Shown: positions 35,340-45,725 of the stretch, piece by piece
Layout: every line of letters starts with the position of its first letter
How positions within the stretch are numbered: position 1 is the stretch's first letter
DNA from: Aurantiacibacter arachoides
Lineage (GTDB): Bacteria > Pseudomonadota > Alphaproteobacteria > Sphingomonadales > Sphingomonadaceae
Assembly (NCBI RefSeq): GCF_009827335.1
Contig: NZ_WTYH01000001.1
Coordinates: 1,922,001 to 1,986,000, forward strand
DNA length: 64,000 nucleotides
Direction: 5' to 3'
Position numbers and translations under genes: made by a program
Notes under the pieces: model-generated
Seen by the model: only the letters and a program-made list of their open reading frames with translations
Told to the model about the DNA's origin: nothing
Databases searched by the model: none

Positions 35340-36506
35340 ATGGACGTTACAGCGAAATTTGCGGCGGAAGCCGAACGGTTGAGGGCAGCCGGCGTTGTCG
35401 GGCGTGGCGGTCGCCTGCGCGATCTGTTCGATCATCTGGTTTCCCGTGGGCCGGATGGTCATCCGATGACCCAAGACGAGATTGCTCGAGAGGTATTCAG
35501 GCAAGACGAGACTGACGCCGACGATGCGACAGTACGCGTCTACATCCATCGCCTGCGCAAGAAGATCGACAACTTCTATGCCATGGACACGGACATCGAG
35601 AGGGGTTGGCGTATAGCTCTCCCTTCCGGAACATACGCCTTGCGGCTGGAAACCGACCCGGAATTTGCCCCCACTGTGCGATCCCGGTGGGGTATGCCGG
35701 CCTTGTTGGGAAGTGTTATCACTGCCGCCGTCATGGCGCTGGTCTTCGCCTTCGTTCAACGCCCCGCATTTCCAAATGCGATCTGGCAGCCTCTCGCCCA
35801 TTCTGACCGCCCGGTGTTGCTGGTGATCGGCGATTACTACCTTTTTGGTGAAATCGATCCCGTTCGGCCCGAGTATGGGCGCTTGATCCGTGATTTCCGG
35901 GTGAACGGACCAGAGGGTTTGGCGGCCCTTCAGCAATCGGAGCCAGCCCGGTACGGCAATGCCGAGGATGTCGGGCTGAACTACCTTCCCTTTTCGAGCG
36001 CATACGCCCTTCGCGAATTGCTCCCGATGCTTTCGGAGGCCGGAAAGGATGTAACCGTCATCGCCGGCTCTTCGGTCAAACCTGACATGCTCAATTACTT
36101 CGATGTGGTCTATGTAGGGCTGCTGAGTGGCATGCATGTGCTTGAGGAGCAGACGTTCCGAACAAGCGGTTTCAAGGTTGGCGAAAGCTACGACGAACTG
36201 ACTGATCGCCGAAGCGGTAGAGCCTACATAAGCAACGAGGCGCGTAGCCTTACGTCACCGGCCTTCTACGAAGATTACGCTTATCTCGCTCGGTACACGG
36301 CACCCACTGGTGCAGCCATCATCGTGGTGGCCAGCGAACGGGATACGGGCTTGCGCGCGGTAAGCCCGGTTGTGGCTGGAGCGGACCTTCCTGACGGATT
36401 GGCTGACGTCAGCCCTCAGGGTTCATTCGAAGCGTTGATTGCAGTTACCGGGCAGCAAGGGGCAGACCTTTCCCATCGGACGCTGATAGTGCGCGCCAGA
36501 CCATGA
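35340..36506 (+). CDS. membrane-anchored winged-helix regulator (ToxR/CadC-like)
   Basis: This 388-residue protein has an N-terminal winged helix-turn-helix of the OmpR/ToxR type (about residues 20-105; DEIAREVFRQDETDADDATVRVYIHRLRKKI). One transmembrane helix follows (about 118-137; WGMPALLGSVITAAVMALVFAF). A periplasmic domain of about 250 residues comes last, which I do not recognise; it contains LLVIGDYYLFGEID and DVVYVGLLSGMHVLEEQ. Such one-component regulators bind DNA from the membrane and sense periplasmic conditions. It probably controls the divergent TonB receptor gene. Confidence 0.75.
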   Translation: MDVTAKFAAEAERLRAAGVVGRGGRLRDLFDHLVSRGPDGHPMTQDEIAREVFRQDETDADDATVRVYIHRLRKKIDNFYAMDTDIERGWRIALPSGTYALRLETDPEFAPTVRSRWGMPALLGSVITAAVMALVFAFVQRPAFPNAIWQPLAHSDRPVLLVIGDYYLFGEIDPVRPEYGRLIRDFRVNGPEGLAALQQSEPARYGNAEDVGLNYLPFSSAYALRELLPMLSEAGKDVTVIAGSSVKPDMLNYFDVVYVGLLSGMHVLEEQTFRTSGFKVGESYDELTDRRSGRAYISNEARSLTSPAFYEDYAYLARYTAPTGAAIIVVASERDTGLRAVSPVVAGADLPDGLADVSPQGSFEALIAVTGQQGADLSHRTLIVRARP

Positions 36507-37026
36507 GCATGTTCGTTGCCAGGGGTGCTGTCAGTCTGATCGCATCTCGTCTTCGATTGGCGAGACTTCTCCCTGGTCAAAAGCCTTCGGCCAACGGGCG
36601 CATTGTATCGCCCTACCCTCGCCGCCGCGGAACGCTGGCGGTGCCTTTGGCGTAGCGAGCGAAGACTCGACCGGGCGCGCCTTCGAGATCTTTAGGCGCA
36701 GGTCGAAGCGTCGGATATTTCGTCATGAGCTACGCGCAATTCGGTTAGGACCGACGAGACCCGCGTAATATCAAGATGTTGGGCCGCTATCGAATTCAAT
36801 ATTCGCACCAGTCCCATCCATTATCAAATCAGGTGCCGCTCCATCCATGTCGGTAATCTCAGGCTTAGACCATTGCTCTTTAAATATCATGTCTGACCCT
36901 TTTCAGAAGTTGGCTGGGAAAAGTTTTAAAAGGACCACATATTCGCTGCCCCTCGCCTCAAACAGCTTTCCGTAATGCGGCGAGTGCAGTACGCGCGATT
37001 TGGCAGCAATTGCAAGAGGGACGCCC
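36507..37026. other. intergenic region
   Basis: About 520 bases without a convincing gene. A short sequence at 36524-36534, GGTGCTGTCAG, is identical to one at the outer edge of the IS6-family remnant at 53.7 kb and may be an orphan insertion-sequence end. The remainder has no clear structure. Confidence 0.35.
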
Positions 37027-37155
37027 ATGACTATTCGCGAATTGATAGCATACGTCGCGTTGGCCGGGATCGTGTTGATCCTGGCGGCGCTGGTCGTTCA
37101 CTACAGGCGTCGGCGATCCGGAGACCGTAAAATCGGGCGCCGTGGACAATGGTGA
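37027..37155 (+). CDS. small single-pass membrane protein (42 residues)
   Basis: A short frame encodes MTIRELIAYVALAGIVLILA, continues hydrophobic to about residue 25, then ends in a strongly basic tail (HYRRRRSGDRKIGRR). An AGAGGGA element lies six bases before the ATG. One hydrophobic helix plus a positive cytoplasmic tail is a typical small membrane protein plan. No family is recognised. It stands alone between divergent or unrelated genes, so expression is uncertain. Confidence 0.45.
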   Translation: MTIRELIAYVALAGIVLILAALVVHYRRRRSGDRKIGRRGQW

Positions 37156-37352
37156 CGCATTCACCTGGCAGGGGACTGAGGATCCGTAACCCACGATCAG
37201 AAACTGTAGAGGCTGGTAGGCCGCGCTCTTACTGAATTGCAAAGGATACTCGGGCCGCTGCTCTCCTGAAAACCTGGATGTCGCGTGGGGTCTCGCTTCC
37301 ATCGACCGAAGGGAGTCGTCCTATGCGTGGTGAACTGACGTGCTCGAGAAGT

Positions 37353-38360
37353 TCAGCTCCTCAAGATTTCCTGATAGAGCGAGAGGTATTCGTCCGCCAT
37401 TCGCTCCACGCTGAAACGCTCCATGGTCCGGCGGCGGATCGTTTCGCGGTCGAGGTCGCCGACCCGGGCCACCGCGTCGACCGCCTCGGCAGTGCTGTCT
37501 ACCAGGAACCCGGTGACACCGTCCTCGATCAGTTCCGCCATCGATCCGCGCCGGGTCGCGATGACGGGCGTGCCACAGGCCATGGCTTCGACGACGGACA
37601 GGCCGAACGGTTCGTCAAAAGTGATCAGGTGCAGCAGTGCCCGCGCCTGGCCGAGCGCCGTGATGCGCGCCGCGCCGCCCACCGGGCCGTGATAGCGCAC
37701 GCGATCACCCAGCGCCGGTTTTACCTCGCGATCGAAATAGGCGCCATCCTGCACGATGCCGTAGATATCGAGCGCTCGCCCGGCCGCGCTGGCCGCCGCA
37801 ATCGCCTCTGCCGCGCCCTTGTCGGGATGGATGCGCCCGAAGAACAGCAAGCCGGGGGCGCCGTGGCGATCCAGGGGGAAGTCTTCCATGCGAATGCCGT
37901 GGTGGATGGTGGCGGCATAGCGCAGGTCCGGGTGGCGGTCCGCCGCGCTGATGGCCACGAAATGGACACGGCGATCGAACGGCTTGTACATCGGCATGAT
38001 CCGCTCGGACGAGAAGCCATGGATGGTCGTCACCATCGGGGTATCGACGAGGTTGGCAAAGGCATGGGCCGGAAAATCGGCCTGGTTGTGGATCAGGTCG
38101 AATTCGTCCGCACGCTCGAACAGATGGGCCAGGTGGCGATATTCCCAGACCTTGGCATCGATCGCCGGGTCTTCTTCGTAAGGCGCGGGCACCACGCCCG
38201 CGAGCGTGGCCGTCGTCAGGCTGTCCAGCGTCGCGAACAGGGTAACGTCCACGCCGCGCGCCACCAGGGCCTCGGTCAGGAGATGCGTCACCAGTTCCCA
38301 CGGGCCGTAGTGGCGAGGCGGAGTGCGCCATGCGATCGACGCGAGCATGGCGATTTTCAT
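37353..38360 (-). CDS. family 4 glycosyltransferase
   Basis: This 335-residue GT-B enzyme starts MKIAMLASIAWRTPPRHYG, with the N-terminal donor-domain pattern of GT4. The C-terminal nucleotide-sugar-binding motif is FDEPFGLSVVEAMACGTPVIAT, containing the E-x7-E pattern. LLFFGRIHPDKGAAEAI is the typical inter-domain segment. It overlaps the GH13 gene by ATGA, so the two are co-expressed, which suggests alpha-glucan or glucosyl-compound metabolism. The acceptor is unknown. Confidence 0.87.
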   Translation of the reverse strand: MKIAMLASIAWRTPPRHYGPWELVTHLLTEALVARGVDVTLFATLDSLTTATLAGVVPAPYEEDPAIDAKVWEYRHLAHLFERADEFDLIHNQADFPAHAFANLVDTPMVTTIHGFSSERIMPMYKPFDRRVHFVAISAADRHPDLRYAATIHHGIRMEDFPLDRHGAPGLLFFGRIHPDKGAAEAIAAASAAGRALDIYGIVQDGAYFDREVKPALGDRVRYHGPVGGAARITALGQARALLHLITFDEPFGLSVVEAMACGTPVIATRRGSMAELIEDGVTGFLVDSTAEAVDAVARVGDLDRETIRRRTMERFSVERMADEYLSLYQEILRS

Positions 38361-39925
38361 TGCAGAACCAACCCTTCGTCAGGTCGCAGGATTCCGGCCT
38401 GCGGTTCGCCGTCGAGCGTGGAGAGTAGCGGCACGGTGTCCCACGGAACGGCAATCGCGGCATCGGTCAGATTGAGCAGGATGGTGAGCGTGCGATCCAG
38501 ATGCGCGCGCTCGAACGCGATCACCCCGGCGGGTGCATCCAGCAGCCGCATCGCGCCGATGGACAGCGCGCTTTCCTGCCGGCGCAGCGCCAGCAGGGCC
38601 CGCGTCAGCGCCAGCATCGAAGAGGGATCGGCGTCCTGTGCTGCAACATTGCGCGTGGCCCAGTCGGGATTGAACGGCAGCCACGGTTCGGCCGCGCTGA
38701 AACCGGCGTTGGGCGAGGCGTCCCACGGCATCGGCGTGCGCGAGGGATCCCGGCCGATATCGAGCGCCGGCTGGCGGAAATGCTGCGGATCGCGGATGCG
38801 ATCGGGCGGGATCTCCACCTTCCCGATGGCCAGTTCGTCCCCCTGGTAAAGCGTGGGCGTGCCGCGCAGGGTCAGCAGCAGCATCATGGCGACCCGCGCC
38901 TGCGCCTCGCCAACGCGGCCCGCGATCCGGGGCGCATCGTGGCTGCCCAGCACCCAGTTCGGCCAGCCATGCGGTGGAAGGGAGTCCAAATATTGCGCCA
39001 TGAGGTCGCGCAGCCCGTCGGCATCCCACGCGCTTTCGATGAGCTGGAAATTGAACGGCAGGTGCACCTGGGGCCTATCGACCGTCCCGTACCAGCGGGC
39101 GTGGCGATCGTGCGGCAGGAAAATCTCCCCGACCAGGAGCCGGTCGTTGTACTGGTCGGCCAGCGCGCGGAACTCGGCGCTGATCGCATGCGCTTCCGGC
39201 TGGTCGGTGGAATGGCGCTGGATCAACCGGTCGCGTTCGGTGCGATCCGGGGTCCAGTCCGGGTTTGGCGGGTTATCGGGCAGACCCTCGGCCTTCACGA
39301 TGTGCCACAGCACGTCGATGCGAAAGCCATCGACACCGCGATCGAACCAGAACTTCAGCACGTCGATCATGGCAGCTTTCAGCTGCGGGTTGCGCCAGTT
39401 GAGGTCCGGTTGTTCGGAAAGAAAGGCGTGGAGATAATACTGCCCCGTCGCCTCGTCCCACTCCCAGGCGCTGCCGCCGAAGTCGCTGATCCAGTTGTTG
39501 GGCGGGCTGCCATCCGGTTTGGCATCGCGCCAGATGTACCAGTCGCGCTTGGGATTATCGCGGCTGGAACGGCTTTCCTGGAACCACGGATGCTGGTCGG
39601 AGGAATGATTGGGGACGAAATCCAGCAGGATCCTGAGCCCGCGCCGATGGGCTTGCGCCAGCAGTCTATCAAAGGTTTCGATATCGCCGAACAGCGGCTC
39701 GATCCCGCAATAATCCGCCACGTCGTAACCGAAATCGGCCATGGGTGAGGGAAAGATGGGCGACAGCCAGATCGCATCGACGCCGAGCGCCGCGATATAA
39801 TCGAGGCGCGCGATGATGCCCGCCAGATCACCGATCCCGTCGCCATCGCCATCGTTGAAGGATCGCGGATAGACTTGGTAGATGACCCCGTGTTGCCACC
39901 AGGCGCTCGTGTCCGAATTCTGCAT
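38357..39925 (-). CDS. GH13 alpha-glucosidase/alpha-amylase family enzyme
   Basis: This protein of about 522 residues starts with MQNSDTSAWWQHGVIYQVYPRSF. It has the conserved GH13 blocks in order: DFVPNHSS, GFRIDVLWHI (nucleophile Asp), VGEIFLPHD (acid/base Glu) and VLGSHDAPR (transition-state Asp). It therefore has a complete catalytic set and probably releases glucose from alpha-1,4 or alpha-1,6 oligosaccharides. An ATG at 39964 would add 13 residues; neither start has a strong ribosome-binding site. No signal peptide is seen, so it acts in the cytoplasm. The coupled GT4 gene follows. Confidence 0.88.
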   Translation of the reverse strand: MQNSDTSAWWQHGVIYQVYPRSFNDGDGDGIGDLAGIIARLDYIAALGVDAIWLSPIFPSPMADFGYDVADYCGIEPLFGDIETFDRLLAQAHRRGLRILLDFVPNHSSDQHPWFQESRSSRDNPKRDWYIWRDAKPDGSPPNNWISDFGGSAWEWDEATGQYYLHAFLSEQPDLNWRNPQLKAAMIDVLKFWFDRGVDGFRIDVLWHIVKAEGLPDNPPNPDWTPDRTERDRLIQRHSTDQPEAHAISAEFRALADQYNDRLLVGEIFLPHDRHARWYGTVDRPQVHLPFNFQLIESAWDADGLRDLMAQYLDSLPPHGWPNWVLGSHDAPRIAGRVGEAQARVAMMLLLTLRGTPTLYQGDELAIGKVEIPPDRIRDPQHFRQPALDIGRDPSRTPMPWDASPNAGFSAAEPWLPFNPDWATRNVAAQDADPSSMLALTRALLALRRQESALSIGAMRLLDAPAGVIAFERAHLDRTLTILLNLTDAAIAVPWDTVPLLSTLDGEPQAGILRPDEGLVLQ

Positions 39926-40407
39926 CCAGCGGTGTTGCCAGCTCGCCGCGCTTAGGGGAACCATGGATTATCCACGGGGTGCTTCACATCGCGCTGCCTC
40001 GCAAATGCTTGGTCAACCTGAGCTGGCCATTCCCTAAACGCTGCATTCCCCAAATGGCGCGGCGATCACCGGGAAAGCCCCCCCGCGTAAGCAAAGTCGC
40101 AAATGGCTTCGGGCTCCCAACCTTCCTACCACGCCCTCAAAACGTTGTTCTTCGCCATCGGGCTGCGAGCCCATTATCGGACCCACTTGCCTGCGCCCGG
40201 GATTGCAAAGATCGTTCTGGCGGCCATTGAGCGATGACTGCCGCAGCAGAATGATCGCCTCGTCCATTTGGTTTGTGCGCAACTGCGCCATGAAGGGCTG
40301 TTGTTCGCGTTGGGCGTCTGGGGCGCATGTCGATAGACGGCTTTTTGACCGTTCGAGCCGGTCGGCCGTCCGTCGTTCAACAAATGTCGAAAATCACAGA
40401 TGAGTCG
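39926..40407. other. intergenic region
   Basis: About 480 bases separate the GH13 start region from the 3' end of the outer-membrane barrel gene. Several short overlapping frames are present but none has a recognisable domain or good start. No hairpin with a T-run is evident. Confidence 0.4.
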
Positions 40408-41790
40408 TCAGAATGTCGCGGTCAGGTCGACATAACCGTAGACAGGATCCCCGAAACCATTGGCATTGGGCGCATCGCTAAGGAAACGGCCGTTGATAAG
40501 GACCGACGCGCCTGTATCGAGGCGCAGAAAATCGGGCACGAACCAGTACCGCAGGCGGCCTTCCAGCTGGTTCCCGCCAAATGTGCCTGACAGTCCGGAC
40601 GCATCGCGTACTCCGGTGTTGGCGAAACTGTCAGTGGCAGAATCCAGGAAGGCTGCGCGGTACTTCACGAAGCCGTCGAGCCGGGCAGAGGGCTTGAATT
40701 CGAAGTCCATTCCGATCGCCGACAGGTTGTTGCGCCCCAGCGGACCGTAGATGCCGGTAGGCCCATAGTCCGAACGGCGCGGGCCGTAGAGGCTGTCGAA
40801 ACGGCCGAAGTCGCCGCCCGTCCCGTCGCCTGTGGCGTAGTCCCAGACGGCTGCGATGCGTGGCTGCCACGGGACATCGAGGCGATAACCTGCGTCGAGG
40901 TGGAGGAAATGCGCCGATACGTCCTGCACCGGCGAGCCGGCCGCGGTGGTGACGCTTCTTTCTCCGAACTGATAGGCATATTCGATCTGATAATCGAGGT
41001 GCCCGGCGCGCGGCGCTCGCAGAAACCGGAATCCCGGCGTGGTAAGCTGCCTGTCGCGGGTCGAGACGCTGCCCCGGTCATCCTCGTCGAGGCCGTAGAC
41101 GTAGGCCTCCAGCGTGTGACCCGCGACCGGGGTGGTCCCGAACAGACCCCAGAAGACGAGATCGTCGCCCTCGTGGTCCCAGCGCACCTCGTTATCCAGC
41201 ACACCGGCCTTATCCGCGGGCAGGCGCTGTTGCGGAAACGTGTAAAAGGCGGTCACCGATCGACTGTCGGTTCCCGCCACATCCAGCCGCACGCCGGTAA
41301 AGGCGTTGGTGGCGTTGCGGAAGTTGTTGCGACCCACAAGGCGGCGCGAACCCAGGTCCATGGTGAATCGCCCCGCGGTCAGTGATGTCGTCGACCCTTC
41401 ACCCAGCACATCGCCGAGATCGGCGCCGACATAGGCCTGGACCAGTTCCAGTGCATTCACGTCGCCGTTGTTCACCGAACTGCCCTCGTCACCGCCATAG
41501 GCCCGCGCGTCGAACAACTCGCCGCCGATGCGCACCGGACCTGCATCATATTCGGCGGCAAGGGTAAAGCGCATGGTGACGAGGTCGTCGTTCTCGTCGA
41601 GGCCGGGGCGGAACTGGTTGCCCAGCACCTCGTAGCGAATGCGCGCGCTGCCGCTGATTGTCAGGCCCTCGGGGCTGCCTATCGCGTCCTGTAGATTGAA
41701 CGGCGCATCGGTATCGGCCTCCTGGGCGCAGGCGGGCGAGGTTGCGATGAACAGGGCAAGAACGGTCATTCCGGCAAAGCGCTCAAGCAT
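40408..41790 (-). CDS. AlgE-like outer-membrane barrel (alginate export family) at the end of the sulfate operon
   Basis: This 460-residue protein has a signal peptide (MLERFAGMTVLALFIATSPACAQ) and a large beta-barrel of the alginate-export domain, ending in an aromatic residue (GYVDLTATF). ATG 41790 has AAGGA seven bases upstream and is preferred over a TTG six bases earlier. No alginate biosynthesis gene is nearby; the gene lies 28 bases behind cysA in the same direction. A role as outer-membrane channel for sulfate or an organosulfur ester is therefore suggested. This is contextual inference. Confidence 0.8.
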   Translation of the reverse strand: MLERFAGMTVLALFIATSPACAQEADTDAPFNLQDAIGSPEGLTISGSARIRYEVLGNQFRPGLDENDDLVTMRFTLAAEYDAGPVRIGGELFDARAYGGDEGSSVNNGDVNALELVQAYVGADLGDVLGEGSTTSLTAGRFTMDLGSRRLVGRNNFRNATNAFTGVRLDVAGTDSRSVTAFYTFPQQRLPADKAGVLDNEVRWDHEGDDLVFWGLFGTTPVAGHTLEAYVYGLDEDDRGSVSTRDRQLTTPGFRFLRAPRAGHLDYQIEYAYQFGERSVTTAAGSPVQDVSAHFLHLDAGYRLDVPWQPRIAAVWDYATGDGTGGDFGRFDSLYGPRRSDYGPTGIYGPLGRNNLSAIGMDFEFKPSARLDGFVKYRAAFLDSATDSFANTGVRDASGLSGTFGGNQLEGRLRYWFVPDFLRLDTGASVLINGRFLSDAPNANGFGDPVYGYVDLTATF

Positions 41791-41817
41791 GGTCAAATCC
41801 TTCCAGTAAGAGGCAGG

Positions 41818-42870
41818 TCAGGCGGCGAGCTGATCGAGGGGGAAAACCTGCGCTCGCTCGATACGCAGCGCCAAGCGTTGGCCGCAGGCGGGCATTGGGT
41901 GTTGGCTGTCGATGTCGACCTCGATCGGTTGCGCGTTGCCGCCGAGACTTCCTTCCACCCGCCAGACCCCGCCCTTTCGATAGGCTGTGTCGACGATCAG
42001 CGGCAGGCAGCCGGGGCTGTCATCGCAGAGCGCGACATCGTGCGGACGAAAGTCCAGCCGAGCGCGCCCATGAGGGGCGGCGCCGATATGGGTATAGACG
42101 GGGCGCCCGTGGAAGTGCGCCTCGCCGTCAACCAGCTCGACTTCGAGGCTGTTGGTATCGCCGACGAAGTCCGACACGAAGCTGGAATGTGGGTGCATGT
42201 AGATCTGCTCGGGTGTGCCGACCTGTTCGATAACCCCGTGGTCCATCACCGCGACACGGTCCGCCAGTTCCAGCGCTTCTTCCTGGTCATGGGTGACGAA
42301 GATCGAGGTCAGTCCCATCTGCTCGTGCAAATGGCGCAGCCAGCGGCGCAGGTCCTTGCGAACTTTGGCGTCGAGTGCGCCGAAGGGTTCGTCCAGCAGC
42401 AGCAGCCGCGGCTCGACCGCCAAGGCCCTGGCGAGCGCCACGCGCTGGCGCTGGCCGCCGGAAAGCTGGCCGGGGAAGCGGTCGCCAAGGTCGCCAAGCT
42501 GGACGAGGTCGAGCAACTCCATCGCTCGCTTGCGTATCTCGGTCTTGCTCGGGCGCAGGCGGCGCGGACGCACGGAAAGGCCGAAGCCGACATTGTCGAC
42601 CACGCTCATGTGCCGGAACAGCGCGTATTGCTGGAATACGAAACCCACCTCGCGCTGGGCGACAGCGAGTTGAGTCACATCGTTGCCACCGAACAGGACT
42701 CTGCCCCGATCGGGAAAGGCGAGCCCTGCGATGATGCGCAGCAGCGTCGTCTTGCCCGACCCCGAGGGGCCAAGCAGGGCGAGGAACTCCCCATCCTGTA
42801 CCGACAAGTCGATCCCCTTCAGCGCGTCAAAATCCCCGAAGCGCTTGGTTATGTTCTCGAGCGTGATCAA
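41818..42870 (-). CDS. cysA: sulfate/thiosulfate ABC transporter ATPase CysA
   Basis: This 350-residue ATPase has Walker [10 protein letters not shown], the Q-loop region [11 protein letters not shown], signature [15 protein letters not shown], Walker [14 protein letters not shown] and the H-loop [12 protein letters not shown]-terminal TOBE-like regulatory domain follows. The length and order after CysT/CysW fit CysA. The start is a TTG ([12 protein letters not shown]) overlapping the cysW stop by TTGA; a longer upstream frame would run through cysW and is not credible. Confidence 0.92.
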   Translation of the reverse strand: MITLENITKRFGDFDALKGIDLSVQDGEFLALLGPSGSGKTTLLRIIAGLAFPDRGRVLFGGNDVTQLAVAQREVGFVFQQYALFRHMSVVDNVGFGLSVRPRRLRPSKTEIRKRAMELLDLVQLGDLGDRFPGQLSGGQRQRVALARALAVEPRLLLLDEPFGALDAKVRKDLRRWLRHLHEQMGLTSIFVTHDQEEALELADRVAVMDHGVIEQVGTPEQIYMHPHSSFVSDFVGDTNSLEVELVDGEAHFHGRPVYTHIGAAPHGRARLDFRPHDVALCDDSPGCLPLIVDTAYRKGGVWRVEGSLGGNAQPIEVDIDSQHPMPACGQRLALRIERAQVFPLDQLAA

Positions 42871-43715
42871 AGCACGGTTCCCTTGTGGCTGGAGGACAGG
42901 CGCCATTCGAGCGCGGACTTGAGAACCAGGGTGACAAGCGCGAGCATGGCGAGGAGCGAGGCGACCGCAAAGGCGGCGACGAAGTTGTATTCGTTGTAGA
43001 GAATCTCGACGTGAAGCGGCATGGTATTGGTAAGGCCGCGCAGATGACCGGAAACGACCGAGACCGCGCCGAACTCGCCCATTGCGCGCGCGTTGCACAG
43101 CAGCACGCCGTACAGCAGGCCCCAGCGGATATTGGGCAGCGTGACATGCCAGAAGGTCTGGAAGCCGCTCGCCCCCAGCGAAAGCGCCGCCTCCTCATCG
43201 TCGCGCCCCTGCTCCTGCATCAACGGGATCAATTCGCGCGCAACGAAGGGGAAGGTCACGAAGACCGTCGCCAACACGATGCCGGGGACGGCGAAAATGA
43301 TCTGGATGTCGTATTCGCGCAAAACCGGTCCGAGCAGGCCGTGCACTCCGAACAGCAGGATGTAGACAAGGCCTGCCACGACCGGCGAGACCGAGAAGGG
43401 CAGGTCGATGAAGGTGACGAGCACGCTGCGGCCTGGAAAGGTGAATTTGGCGATGGCCCAGCTGGCGGCCACGCCAAACACGACGTTGAGCGGCACGGAA
43501 ATGGTGGCCACCAGCAATGTCAGCTTGATGGCGGAGATCGCATCGGGCTCGCCCAGCGCCTGCATGAAGGGGCCAATCCCCGTCGACAGCGCCTCAGCGA
43601 AGACGACGATGAGCGGGAGCAGCAGGAAGACCAGGAGGAAGCCCAGTGCCAGCGCGATCAGGCCGATCGCGCCGGGGGTGAGCGGGCGGGTGGGGGCGGC
43701 GGCGACGACGCTCAT
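42867..43715 (-). CDS. cysW: sulfate ABC transporter permease CysW
   Basis: This 282-residue permease has six predicted helices and the inner-membrane ABC motif region [30 protein letters not shown] (EAA loop, about residues 173-202). It starts [19 protein letters not shown]. Its start overlaps the cysT stop and its stop overlaps the cysA start, so the transporter subunits are coupled. It forms the channel with CysT. Confidence 0.92.
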   Translation of the reverse strand: MSVVAAAPTRPLTPGAIGLIALALGFLLVFLLLPLIVVFAEALSTGIGPFMQALGEPDAISAIKLTLLVATISVPLNVVFGVAASWAIAKFTFPGRSVLVTFIDLPFSVSPVVAGLVYILLFGVHGLLGPVLREYDIQIIFAVPGIVLATVFVTFPFVARELIPLMQEQGRDDEEAALSLGASGFQTFWHVTLPNIRWGLLYGVLLCNARAMGEFGAVSVVSGHLRGLTNTMPLHVEILYNEYNFVAAFAVASLLAMLALVTLVLKSALEWRLSSSHKGTVL

Positions 43716-44614
43716 ACGCCCATCCTGTGCCGGCTCCAGGCCTGCACAACGTTGATGAACAGCAGCATCGAGAACGAGATGAGCAGCATTACCAGCGCGA
43801 TCGCGGTCGCCCCGTCGATGTTGTACTGTTCAAGCTGGGTGACGATCAGCAACGGACCGATTTCGGACCGGAATGGCATGTTGCCGGCGATGAAGATGAC
43901 CGATCCGTACTCGCCCACGCCGCGGGCCAGCGCCAATGCGAAGCCGGTCAGTAGGGCGGGCATGATAGCCGGGAAGATCACCCGCGCGAAAACCTGCCAG
44001 GGCGCTGCGCCGAGCGAGAGCGCGGCCTCCTCGACGTCCACGCTGAGGTCGGCGAGCACCGGTTGGACCGAGCGCACGATGAAAGGCAGGCCAATAAAGA
44101 TCAGCGCGATGGTGATGCCGATGGGGTTGTAGGCGGCCTGGATGCCCAGCGAGGACAGGTAGGCGCCGATCCAGCCGTTGTCGGCATAGATCGCGGTCAG
44201 GGCGATGCCTGCGACCGCGGTGGGCAGGGCGAACGGCAGGTCGATCAAAGCATCGAGCACGCGCTTGAAGGGAAAGCTGTAACGGGTGAATACCCAAGCG
44301 ATCAGCAGGCCGAACACCGCGTTCACCAATGCGGCGGCGAGCGCCGTGCCGAAGCTGACCTTGTAGGCGGCGATGGCCCGTGGCGAAAAGGCGGCGGCCG
44401 CGAAGGCCTCCCAGCCCATCCCCGCCGATCGCACGAAGATCAACGACAGCGGAATCAGCACGATCAGCGAGAGCCAGCCGATCGTGACGCCCATCGTCAG
44501 CCCGAAACCCGGGATGATCGAACGTCGGGCGCGCGAAGCCTTTTTGCTACGCAGCGGCGACCGGAATGCGAGATCCTGTTCGCTCGTCACAGCCCCGGGC
44601 GCGAGGCTGGCCAT
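43712..44614 (-). CDS. cysT: sulfate ABC transporter permease CysT (CysU)
   Basis: This 300-residue permease starts with a charged N-terminal tail (residues 1-35). Six helices and the EAA loop [23 protein letters not shown] (about residues 215-237) follow. The segment [15 protein letters not shown] is typical of CysT. The start overlaps the stop of the binding-protein gene by one base. It partners with CysW and CysA. Confidence 0.92.
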   Translation of the reverse strand: MASLAPGAVTSEQDLAFRSPLRSKKASRARRSIIPGFGLTMGVTIGWLSLIVLIPLSLIFVRSAGMGWEAFAAAAFSPRAIAAYKVSFGTALAAALVNAVFGLLIAWVFTRYSFPFKRVLDALIDLPFALPTAVAGIALTAIYADNGWIGAYLSSLGIQAAYNPIGITIALIFIGLPFIVRSVQPVLADLSVDVEEAALSLGAAPWQVFARVIFPAIMPALLTGFALALARGVGEYGSVIFIAGNMPFRSEIGPLLIVTQLEQYNIDGATAIALVMLLISFSMLLFINVVQAWSRHRMGV

Positions 44615-45648
44615 CAGCGTGGCTGCTCGAAAATACGGTCGAACACGCCGCCGTCGGCGAAGAACCGCTGCTGCGCCGCCTGCCAGCCGCCGAAGTCGGC
44701 GATGGTGACCATCGGCACGTCAGGAAACTGATTGGCATATTTGGCCCGCGCCGCCTCGCCGGTGGGACGATAGAAGTGCCGCCCGATCGCGTCCTGCGCC
44801 TCTGGCGTGTAGAGAAATTCGAGGTAGGCCTGCGCCACCTCCTGCGTGCCATGGCGGCGGGCATTGCCGTCGAGCACGGCAACCGGCGGTTCTGCCAGGA
44901 TCGAGATCGAGGGGATGACGATGTCGAACTCGCCCTCACCCAATTCCTGCCGGGCGAGAAAGGCCTCGTTCTCCCAGGCAAGAAGCACGTCGCCGATGCC
45001 CCGTTCGGAGAAGGTGGTGGTCGATCCGCGCGCACCGCTGTCGAGCACGGGCACGTTGCGGAACAGGCGCGTGACGAACTGCTCCGCCCCTTGATCGCCG
45101 CCGTAGGTCTGCTGGCCGTAGGCCCAGGCAGCCAGGAAGTTCCAGCGCGCGCCGCCGCTGGTCTTGGGGTTGGGCGTGATGACCTCGACCCCAGGACGCA
45201 CGAGGTCGTCCCAGTCGCGAATGTTCTTGGGATTGCCCGCGCGAACCAGGAACACGATGGTCGATGTATATGGCGAGGAATTGTTCGGCAGGCGCGCCTG
45301 CCAGTCTTCGCTCAGGGCGTCGGACTGGGCGGCGATTTCGTCAATGTCGTAGCCGAGCGCCAACGTTGCGATGTCGGCATCCAGCCCGTCGATCACGGCG
45401 CGGGCCTGCTTGCCGGATCCGCCGTGGCTCATGTTGATCGTGACGGCCTGGCCGGTTTGCTCCCGCCAACGGGCGGCGAACATCGTGTTGATGTCTTCGT
45501 ACAGTTCGCGGGTGGGATCGTAGGAGGCGTTCAGCAACTCGATGGGGGCAGCGTCGCCCGCGTCACGCGCCCCTTCCTGTGAGCAGGACGACAGCGAAAG
45601 GCCAAGAACGAAGAGCGGGGCAACAACCAGCGAAGCGGACAGGCGCAT
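44614..45648 (-). CDS. sbp: sulfate-binding protein Sbp/CysP
   Basis: This 344-residue periplasmic binding protein starts [24 protein letters not shown]; the LSSC lipobox suggests a lipoprotein rather than a freely soluble protein. Motifs of the sulfate-binding family include [53 protein letters not shown] and [12 protein letters not shown] 45648 is preferred because it begins a lipoprotein signal and follows GGAG. It heads the sbp-cysT-cysW-cysA run behind the Rrf2 gene. Confidence 0.92.
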   Translation of the reverse strand: MRLSASLVVAPLFVLGLSLSSCSQEGARDAGDAAPIELLNASYDPTRELYEDINTMFAARWREQTGQAVTINMSHGGSGKQARAVIDGLDADIATLALGYDIDEIAAQSDALSEDWQARLPNNSSPYTSTIVFLVRAGNPKNIRDWDDLVRPGVEVITPNPKTSGGARWNFLAAWAYGQQTYGGDQGAEQFVTRLFRNVPVLDSGARGSTTTFSERGIGDVLLAWENEAFLARQELGEGEFDIVIPSISILAEPPVAVLDGNARRHGTQEVAQAYLEFLYTPEAQDAIGRHFYRPTGEAARAKYANQFPDVPMVTIADFGGWQAAQQRFFADGGVFDRIFEQPR

Positions 45649-45725
45649 AGGAAACAATCTCCAGACTCGCCGCAAGGAGCGACAACCTGGATAAATACCC
45701 AACAATCCCTATCGGTCAACTAGGT

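Noticed and set aside
36524..36534. GGTGCTGTCAG as an orphan IS6 right end
   Set aside because: Exact 11-base match to the 53.7-kb edge, but a match of this length can occur by chance; mentioned only in the intergenic note.
37278..38849. Plus-strand frame of 523 codons
   Set aside because: Antisense to the clear GT4 and GH13 genes with full motifs; no recognisable protein features.
42871..43098. CysA start at 43098
   Set aside because: The extension runs inside cysW in another frame; the TTG at 42870 overlapping the cysW stop gives the normal CysA N terminus.
41878..44132. Plus-strand frames of 373 and 415 codons
   Set aside because: Antisense to cysA, cysW and cysT; charged low-complexity translations without motifs.
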